Of a DNA stretch of 64,000 bases, positions 58,850-64,000 are shown piece after piece. The stretch is from Xenopus tropicalis (taxonomy: Eukaryota > Chordata > Amphibia > Anura > Pipidae), in assembly GCF_000004195.4 (NCBI RefSeq), contig NC_030683.2:86329410-86393409 (forward strand), in the 5' to 3' direction. How positions within the stretch are numbered: the first letter of the stretch is position 1; each line of letters begins with the position of its first letter. A program made the position numbers and the translations under genes. The notes beneath the pieces were generated by a model. It ran no database searches and had not been told where the DNA came from. It saw only the letters and a list, made by a program, of their open reading frames with translations.

Positions 58850-59262
58850 AGGACATGGAAAGGCAAAGTCACTTGGGGGTACCAAAGTGTTAGGCACCCC
58901 CAAGTGACTTTAATCGCCTACATTGTACCCCGGGCTGGTGCCCCTGTTGGGAGAGAACAGCACCAGCCCGGGGTAGCTGCAGTGCTTCCTTCTTCCTGCT
59001 TCGCAAGCACGCGCATGCGCAGTAGAGTGGGAAGCCGAACTTTAACAGAGAAGGCGGCTTTTCACTCTACTGCGCATGCGCCTACCGCATAGTCGCAGCT
59101 TAACGAAGCAGGAAGGAGGAAGCGCATCGCTCCAGGTACCTCGGGCTGGTGCTGTTTTCTCCTAACAGGGGCACCAGCCCGGGGTACAAGGTAAGCGATT
59201 AAAGTCACTTGGGGGTGCCTAACATTTTGGCACCCCCAAGTGACTTTGCCTTTCCTTGTCCT
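58850..59262. mobile_element. Palindromic TTAA element with nested hairpins
   Basis: 413 bp between TTAA (58846-58849) and TTAA (59263-59266). The arms are inverted almost throughout: AGGACATGGAAAGGCAAAG, CACTTGGGGGTACC, TACCCCGGGCTGGTGCCCCTG and GCGCATGCGCAGTAGAGTG all recur in reverse. Each arm also folds on itself (CACTTGGGGGT against CACCCCCAAGTG, CCCCGGGCTGGTGC against GCACCAGCCCGGGG). Open frames on both strands are shadows. Confidence 0.9.
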
Positions 59263-59266
59263 TTAA

Positions 59267-59603
59267 GAAATACATCATATTATTGTGGACATTTTCCCAT
59301 ACTTTAAAAGAGTTACTAGTCATAGGGCTGAAGCAGCTGTCAATGTAGGATTCTATATTTACAAAAAATCTAAATTCCGACTCTAACTTTTGATCTCATG
59401 CCTTTTTCTGTTATCTTGTATACCACATTTGAAAACATTGATTTTTTTTTCTAAATGTTTGGTCTAACAATGAATATGTTGAGAATCTTGAGGTCACTTC
59501 TCACTGCAAGAATGTTATTACAACTGGCTACAAGGCAATATACATTTTTCTTGCCTTAGAAAGCTGTACAATATACTACTGCATCAATTTAATAATAGAT
59601 AGC
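59267..59603. other. Short AT-rich spacer
   Basis: Unique-looking sequence left of the LTR. The last five bases, ATAGC (59599-59603), should be repeated after the 3' LTR outside the window if the element is complete. Confidence 0.5.
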
Positions 59604-60195
59604 TGTAAAAATACCTGGGCAGCGGGGACGCCCGCCGCTCTCCAGGCGGGGACGCCCGCCTCTCCTTGCGCGCCGATGCGCGCGTCCGGCTCTTCTGGCG
59701 AGCGGCGGTGCTCGCTCTCCCTCTTGAGCCGGCGCGACGTATGACGTCATCGCGCAAGGCGCGAAATTCAAATATTTAAAGGCGCCTGCGCATATTTTCG
59801 TCGCCCAACTTCGGTTTCGCCTCCTGAGTGTTATTTTCATTGTTCCTGATTCTGATTCGTGTTTTGATCCTTGCCTGACCCTGACTTTGCTGATTGCTGC
59901 CTGTATTGACCCTCTGCCTGTCCTGACTTCGCTTCCGGTATCTGACTTTGTACTCCGCTGTCCGTTTGGTTTGACCTCGGCCTGATCACCTTGTCTCTTA
60001 AATCCCAAATCCTGCATACGCTAGGTTCCCTTGCCTGCTCAGAGCATTTGCCCTGGTCCTCTCACATTAAGTCCTGGCGGCACCCGAGTAGCGGAGGGCT
60101 CCTCCCGAAGCCAAAGGTGGCTGTTATAGGCAGAAGAGTGAGCTCAGACCGGGACCTTGGCTTTTGCTCTGAGTTTTGGGACACCGTGCGTGACA
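59604..60195 (+). repeat. 5' LTR of the chromovirus
   Basis: 592 bp, starting TGTAAAAATACC and ending GTGACA (TGT...ACA ends). The left part is very CpG-rich, with GCGGGGACGCCCGCC twice (59622 and 59646). A CRE palindrome, a TATA box and a pyrimidine-rich R/U5 (CTGACTTTGCTGATTGCTGCC type text) follow. The ends are inferred from the terminal inverted bases and from the priming site next to the right end. The 3' LTR is outside the window, so no pairwise LTR age can be read. Confidence 0.85.
59742..59780 (+). promoter_or_regulatory. LTR promoter: CRE and TATA box
   Basis: TGACGTCA at 59742-59749 is a perfect cAMP-response element. TATTTAAA at 59773-59780 is a TATA box. Thirty bases from the first T of the TATA box lies GCCCAACTTCGG (59803), the predicted transcript start, which also matches the priming site. 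The CRE would sit about 60 bases upstream of the start, a normal position. Confidence 0.75.
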
Positions 60196-60197
60196 GT

Positions 60198-60206
60198 AAG
60201 TTGGGC
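60198..60206 (+). other. Self-priming site complementary to the RNA 5' end
   Basis: AAGTTGGGC begins two bases after the LTR end, where a primer-binding site belongs. It is the exact reverse complement of GCCCAACTT at 59803-59811, the predicted first nine bases of the transcript. This is the arrangement by which Tf1 and its relatives prime reverse transcription from their own folded 5' end instead of a tRNA. I did not recognise a tRNA 3' end complement here. Confidence 0.75.
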
Positions 60207-60217
60207 CATAAAAGAAA

Positions 60218-61156
60218 ATGGATGCTGAAGGGGCCTCTGCTTCGTCCGCTTCTCCAGAGATCATGCTTAAAAACCTCCTCCAGCGTCTCAGGGAGCAAGA
60301 GACCAAACAAGACCAAATTGTCCAATGCCTCCAGGGCTTGGCCGTTAGGTTGGATTCTCTCCAACAGCAACCTGCAGCTGATGATCCAGCTCCTACCCCG
60401 CTCTCTTTGGGAGTTTCCCTTGTAGAGCCTAAGATACCTTTCCCCGAGAAGTTCTCTGGGGATCGGAGTAAATTTTTTGCTTTCAAGGAAGCATGTAAAC
60501 TCTATCTTAGTTTTTTGCCTCGCTCTTTTCCTACTGAAACAGCGAAGGTTAATTTTGTGATCACTTTACTGTTGGGTGATCCTCAGGTTTGGGCCTTCAC
60601 TCTGTCCTCATCTGACCCTGCCCGATACTCTCTAGAAGCCTTTTTCAAAGCCATGGCTATTATCTATGACGACCCTGATCGGGCAGCCTCTGCTGACTCT
60701 ACTATCCGTGCCCTCAAGCAAGGCAGGAGGCTTGTTGAGGAGTATTGTACAGAGTTCCGCCGCTGGGCAGTGGAGACAGGGTGGAATGATTCAGCCCTTC
60801 GTAGTCAGTTCCGAACCGGTCTGTCTGATGCCATTAAAGACAGTCTCATTAATTATCCTGCTCCCTCATCCCTTGATGCATTAATGTCCCTATCCATTCA
60901 AATAGATAGGAGACTTAGGGAGAGGCGTCAAGAAAGAATGGCCTCTTCCTTAAACCCCTCTTCTTCCCTGGTACCTGAACCTATACGTAACATTGCTACC
61001 CCTATGCCAGTAGAGGAGCCTATGCAATTGGGTTCTACTCGTTTATCTTCAGAGGAAAGAAACCGCAGACGTAATAATGGGTTATGCATGTACTGTGGTG
61101 AGGGTGGTCATTTCCGCAAAGATTGTCCAAAGAGGCCGGGAAACTGCAAAGCCTAA
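60218..61156 (+). CDS. gag: Gag, chromovirus (312 residues)
   Basis: Structural protein that forms the intracellular particle and binds element RNA. The start at 60218 is the first ATG after the priming site and has A at -3 and G at +4. Residues 16-50 form a likely coiled coil (LKNLLQRLREQETKQDQIVQ). Residues about 70-235 are the capsid-type retrotransposon Gag domain (PFPEKFSGDRSKFFAFKEAC, FVITLLLGDPQVWAF, GRRLVEEYCTEFRRWA, SQFRTGLSDAIKDSLINYP), the same type found in the sushi-derived RTL/PEG10 proteins. Near the C-terminus is one CCHC knuckle (C290, C293, H298, C303) in YCGEGGHFRKDCP. The frame ends at TAA 61154-61156, overlapping pol in the -1 frame. Intact. Confidence 0.93.
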   Translation: MDAEGASASSASPEIMLKNLLQRLREQETKQDQIVQCLQGLAVRLDSLQQQPAADDPAPTPLSLGVSLVEPKIPFPEKFSGDRSKFFAFKEACKLYLSFLPRSFPTETAKVNFVITLLLGDPQVWAFTLSSSDPARYSLEAFFKAMAIIYDDPDRAASADSTIRALKQGRRLVEEYCTEFRRWAVETGWNDSALRSQFRTGLSDAIKDSLINYPAPSSLDALMSLSIQIDRRLRERRQERMASSLNPSSSLVPEPIRNIATPMPVEEPMQLGSTRLSSEERNRRRNNGLCMYCGEGGHFRKDCPKRPGNCKA

Positions 61157-61178
61157 ACAAGTCTGGGGAGTCTTGTTT
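61138..61178 (+). promoter_or_regulatory. -1 ribosomal frameshift signal (GGGAAAC plus hairpin)
   Basis: G GGA AAC at 61138-61144 is in the gag frame as X XXY YYZ, three codons before the gag stop. Ten bases downstream AAACAAG (61155-61161) pairs with CTTGTTT (61172-61178), with two more pairs (CT/AG) inside after a T-T mismatch. Slipping back one base after AAC puts the next codon at 61144, exactly in the pol frame, which is open from 61102. GGGAAAC is also the heptamer of mammalian PEG10, a domesticated sushi-class gag-pol. Confidence 0.85.
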
Positions 61179-64000
61179 GGGTAATGCAGTTTCTACTCCC
61201 CATTATGTTTCCTCTAAAATCTTCATTCCCGTGCTCCTCGATTGGGAGTACGGTAATGCTAAGATTCCGGCCTTTTTGGATTCTGGAGCGGCCGGGAACT
61301 TTTTGGATATTAATTTTGCCCATAAGCTGGGTATTCCTTGTACCACTGTAGTTCCCCCAGTCAGGTTACTGGCTATTGATGGGAATCCGCTAGGGTGTGG
61401 GTTTGTGTCTTCCAGATCTCAGAGCCTAGTCATGTCTATCAAAAGTTCTCATAAGGAACAGTTGTTTTTCTATCTAATCAATTGTCCTGACACCCCTGTG
61501 ATTCTAGGTCTCCCATGGTTACAAAAACACAACCCGCAGATTGACTGGGTCTCCGGTAGAATTCAAGGTTGGGGACCACACTGTGTAGTATCTTGTTTAA
61601 AAGGGTCTGTTCTCATTGCTACAACCACTTTTAAGGGTCTTCCTTCCCCATATACAGCCTTCGCTGATGTATTCTCTAAGAAAGCGGCTGAGTTACTACC
61701 TGCACATAGACCCTATGATTGTGCAATTGAATTAATTCCTGGGGCTGTTCCTCCCAAAGGTAGAACCTATCCACTTTCTCTTCCTGAGACTCAAGCAATG
61801 GAAGAATACATTAAAGAGAATTTGGAACGAGGGTTCATTAGACCATCCTCTTCCCCTGCGGGGGCAGGTTTCTTCTTTGTAAGCAAGAAGGATGGTGGGC
61901 TTAGGCCCTGCATTGATTATAGAAATCTAAATAAGATTACGGTTAAAAATCGCTACCCCCTTCCCTTGATTTCAGAGCTCTTTGATAGGGTTAAGGGTGC
62001 TTCGATCTTCACTAAGCTCGATCTCAGGGGTGCATATAATTTAATCCGGATTAAGGAAGGCGATGAGTGGAAAACAGCCTTTAATACTCGTGATGGGCAT
62101 TATGAATATTTGGTAATGCCTTTTGGGTTATGTAACGCTCCTGCTGTCTTCCAAGAATTTGTTAACGATATTTTTCGTGACCTTCTTGGACGCTATGTTG
62201 TAGTATACCTAGATGATATTCTGATCTATTCTTCTAATTTGGAGGATCATCGTTGTCAGGTTCAGGAAGTACTACTGAGACTTAGACAGCATCGATTATA
62301 TGCCAAGTTTGAAAAATGTATTTTTGAGGTTCCTTCTGTTCATTTTCTGGGGTACATCATTTCTCAACAAGGTTTAGAAATGGAACCAACCAAGGTAGAG
62401 GGTATTTTGAAGTGGGCTCAACCTCTCTCCTTACGTGCCATTCAAAGATTTCTAGGTTTTGCCAATTATTATAGACAATTCATTAAGGGGTTTTCTTCCC
62501 TGGTGGCCCCAATCACGGCCCTTACAAAGAAGGGGGTTGATCCCAGTATTTGGCCCACAGACGCAATTGAAGCTTTTAAGCTTCTTAAAGAAGCTTTTGT
62601 CTCTGCGCCAGTTCTGCGTCACCCAGATTCCACCTTACCATTCCTCGTTGAAGTTGACGCTTCTGAGGTGGGGGCTGGGGCGGTATTGTCACAACGTCAC
62701 CCTGTTACTTGTAAGGTTCATCCTTGTGCCTACTTTTCAAGGAAATTCTCCCCTACGGAGGTTAATTATGACATTGGTAACAGAGAACTGTTGGCAGTTA
62801 AATGGGCCTTTGAGGAATGGAGACATCTGCTAGAAGGTGCCAAACATCCTGTTACCGTATTCACTGATCATAAAAATTTACTGTATATTGAATCTGCTAA
62901 ACGTTTGAACCCTAGGCAGGCAAGATGGGCTTTGTTCTTTACCCGTTTCAATTTTATCCTAACATATAGACCTGGGTCCAAGAATTTAAAAGCCGATGCC
63001 CTGTCCAGGAGTTTTGTCTCATGTCATAAAGAAAACCTTGAACCTGACACTATTCTTCCTAAAGAAGTGATTGTGGCTGCCCTGAGTCCTGACCTTTTGG
63101 CCTCTCTCTCTGAGGCTCAAATTAACTTGCCTAGAATCATACCATCTGGCAGGTTTTTTGTTCCAGAAAATTTACGCGAGGCTGTTTTGTCTGAAACTCA
63201 TGACTCTAGGGTAGCAGGGCATCCTGGCCAAAGTAAGACTTGTTCACTATTATCTCGTTCCCTTTGGTGGCCTACTATGAGACAAGATGTTGGCAATTAT
63301 ATTAACTCTTGTACAGTTTGCCAACGCTCCAAACCATCTAGGACTCTGCCTCAGGGGTTATTACAACCACTTCCTGTTCCCGAGAGGCCGTGGACTCATA
63401 TTTCTATGGACTTTATTGTTGAATTGCCGTCCTCTAATGGTAATACTGTTATTTGGGTGGTAGTAGATCGCTTTAGCAAGATGTGTCATTTCATTCCCCT
63501 TCCCGCCCTCCCCTCTGCCAAAACTTTGGCTGGTCTTTTCATTACTAATATATTTAAATACCATGGAGCTCCATTGAATATTGTTTCTGATAGGGGGGTT
63601 CAGTTTGTCTCTAGGTTCTGGAGGGCATTCTGCTCTCTTTTAGGTACTGATTTGTCCTTTTCTTCGGCCTACCATCCTCAAACTAATGGTCAGACTGAAA
63701 GAACTAACCAATCTCTGGAACAGTATTTGAGGTGTTATGTGTCCAATAATCAGTCTCAGTGGACAGAGTTTCTTCCATGGGCTGAGTTTGCCTTTAATAA
63801 TGCCACTCATGCTTCCACCGGGGAGTCTCCTTTTTATATTGTTTATGGTTTCCATCCAAGAGGTTTTTCTTTTTCAAAACAGTTTTCTGCTGTTCCTGCG
63901 GCTAATTCTATGGTGGAGCATTTTTCAAAAGTTTGGCAGAGAATTCAAAATTCTCTGTCTTCTGCAGTGAGCACCCAAAAAAGGGCTGCTGATAGGCATC
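61144..64000 (+). CDS. pol: Pol polyprotein (PR-RT-RNase H-IN), partial at edge
   Basis: Made by -1 frameshifting from gag. The frame has no stop from 61102 to the window end (966 codons). Protease: LDSGA at 61276-61290 with a later VILGLPWL. Reverse transcriptase: GLRPCIDYRNLNK, FTKLDLRGAYN, MPFGLCNAP and VVYLDDILIYS with the catalytic DD at 62212-62217. RNase H: VDASEVGAGAVLSQ (Asp at 62656), YFSRKFSPTE, NRELLAV and FTDHKNLLYI. Integrase: zinc finger His 63199, His 63220, Cys 63310, Cys 63319. Catalytic Asp 63409, Asp 63589 and Glu 63697 sit in MDFIVELP, IVSDRGVQF and HPQTNGQTER with 35 residues between the last two (DD35E). The frame then runs past FNNATHASTGESPFYIVYG to the edge. The C-terminal GPY/F and a possible chromodomain are not in the window. 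Everything seen is intact. Confidence 0.95.
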   Translation, partial: MQSLNKSGESCLGNAVSTPHYVSSKIFIPVLLDWEYGNAKIPAFLDSGAAGNFLDINFAHKLGIPCTTVVPPVRLLAIDGNPLGCGFVSSRSQSLVMSIKSSHKEQLFFYLINCPDTPVILGLPWLQKHNPQIDWVSGRIQGWGPHCVVSCLKGSVLIATTTFKGLPSPYTAFADVFSKKAAELLPAHRPYDCAIELIPGAVPPKGRTYPLSLPETQAMEEYIKENLERGFIRPSSSPAGAGFFFVSKKDGGLRPCIDYRNLNKITVKNRYPLPLISELFDRVKGASIFTKLDLRGAYNLIRIKEGDEWKTAFNTRDGHYEYLVMPFGLCNAPAVFQEFVNDIFRDLLGRYVVVYLDDILIYSSNLEDHRCQVQEVLLRLRQHRLYAKFEKCIFEVPSVHFLGYIISQQGLEMEPTKVEGILKWAQPLSLRAIQRFLGFANYYRQFIKGFSSLVAPITALTKKGVDPSIWPTDAIEAFKLLKEAFVSAPVLRHPDSTLPFLVEVDASEVGAGAVLSQRHPVTCKVHPCAYFSRKFSPTEVNYDIGNRELLAVKWAFEEWRHLLEGAKHPVTVFTDHKNLLYIESAKRLNPRQARWALFFTRFNFILTYRPGSKNLKADALSRSFVSCHKENLEPDTILPKEVIVAALSPDLLASLSEAQINLPRIIPSGRFFVPENLREAVLSETHDSRVAGHPGQSKTCSLLSRSLWWPTMRQDVGNYINSCTVCQRSKPSRTLPQGLLQPLPVPERPWTHISMDFIVELPSSNGNTVIWVVVDRFSKMCHFIPLPALPSAKTLAGLFITNIFKYHGAPLNIVSDRGVQFVSRFWRAFCSLLGTDLSFSSAYHPQTNGQTERTNQSLEQYLRCYVSNNQSQWTEFLPWAEFAFNNATHASTGESPFYIVYGFHPRGFSFSKQFSAVPAANSMVEHFSKVWQRIQNSLSSAVSTQKRAADRH

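Larger units (their letters stand above)
59604..64000 (+). mobile_element. Ty3/gypsy chromovirus, Tf1/sushi group, left 4.4 kb
   Basis: Order: LTR (59604-60195), self-priming site (60198-60206), gag (60218-61156), -1 frameshift signal (61138-61178), and pol (to the window edge). In pol the order is protease, reverse transcriptase, RNase H, integrase, the Ty3/gypsy order. No stop or frameshift mutation is seen in either reading frame, and all catalytic residues are present, so this is either young or under constraint. A GPY/F module, a chromodomain and the 3' LTR would be expected beyond 64000. Confidence 0.93.

Noticed and set aside
59589..60017. 142-codon minus-strand frame and its neighbours at 60062-60486
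   Set aside because: Antisense to the LTR and gag start. CpG-rich LTR sequence has few stops. The plus-strand gag frame is clearly the coding one.
1..64000. tRNA, snRNA, 5S rRNA genes and tRNA-derived SINE heads (A and B boxes)
   Set aside because: Scanning by eye for A/B box pairs and snRNA motifs gave nothing convincing. A covariance-model search would be decisive and was not possible here.

Overview
This window looks like intergenic DNA from a clawed frog (Xenopus). The main reasons are the many mobile elements that duplicate TTAA and begin AAGG (the T2-type MITEs abundant in Xenopus), CR1 and L1 LINE tails, a SPIN-type hAT element, and a Tf1/sushi-group LTR retrotransposon. I find no host protein-coding exon, tRNA, rRNA or CRISPR array. 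Nearly all short open frames can be explained as chance frames or as shadows of repeats.

Layout. 1-9.4 kb: AT-rich intergenic DNA with several copies of one hAT-like non-autonomous family, called family A here (ends TAGTGATGAGC...). 9.4-14.4 kb: a small perfect-TIR MITE, three copies of a TA-duplicating MITE (family B), and a 5'-truncated L1 carrying another MITE. 15-28.3 kb: many family A copies, some with internal minisatellites, a chimeric hAT insertion, a T2-type element and a SPIN-like element. 29-35 kb: a CR1 tail, small tandem duplications, and a T2-type element split by a TA-duplicating MITE. 35-42 kb: mostly unique DNA with stretches that read like conserved non-coding DNA, plus family A copies. 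42.15-45.63 kb: a TTAA-flanked element carrying about 42 copies of a 61-64 bp minisatellite. 45.7-47.6 kb: a CR1 ORF2 remnant and two TTAA elements sharing one TTAA. 48.66-50.69 kb: a 2 kb element with a 5' hairpin, a pyrimidine microsatellite, about twelve degenerate tandem monomers and a 3' hairpin, resembling Helentron-associated (HINE/DINE-1-like) elements. 52.5-59.3 kb: more family A, unique DNA, and a palindromic TTAA element. 59.6-64 kb: the left part of an apparently intact Ty3/gypsy chromovirus, cut by the window edge.

The retrotransposon is the only convincing coding unit. Its 592 bp LTR has a CRE and a TATA box. The predicted transcript start is complementary to a site just inside the LTR, as in self-priming Tf1-type elements. 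Gag carries a CCHC knuckle. Pol lies in the -1 frame behind a GGGAAAC slippery heptamer, the heptamer used by the sushi-derived mammalian gene PEG10. Protease, RT, RNase H and integrase motifs are intact up to the edge.

A theme runs through the window: non-autonomous DNA transposons acting as carriers of tandem repeats. It is seen in three unrelated settings: family A, the TTAA element at 42-45 kb, and the element at 48.7-50.7 kb. Several nested insertions allow target-site duplications to be read directly.
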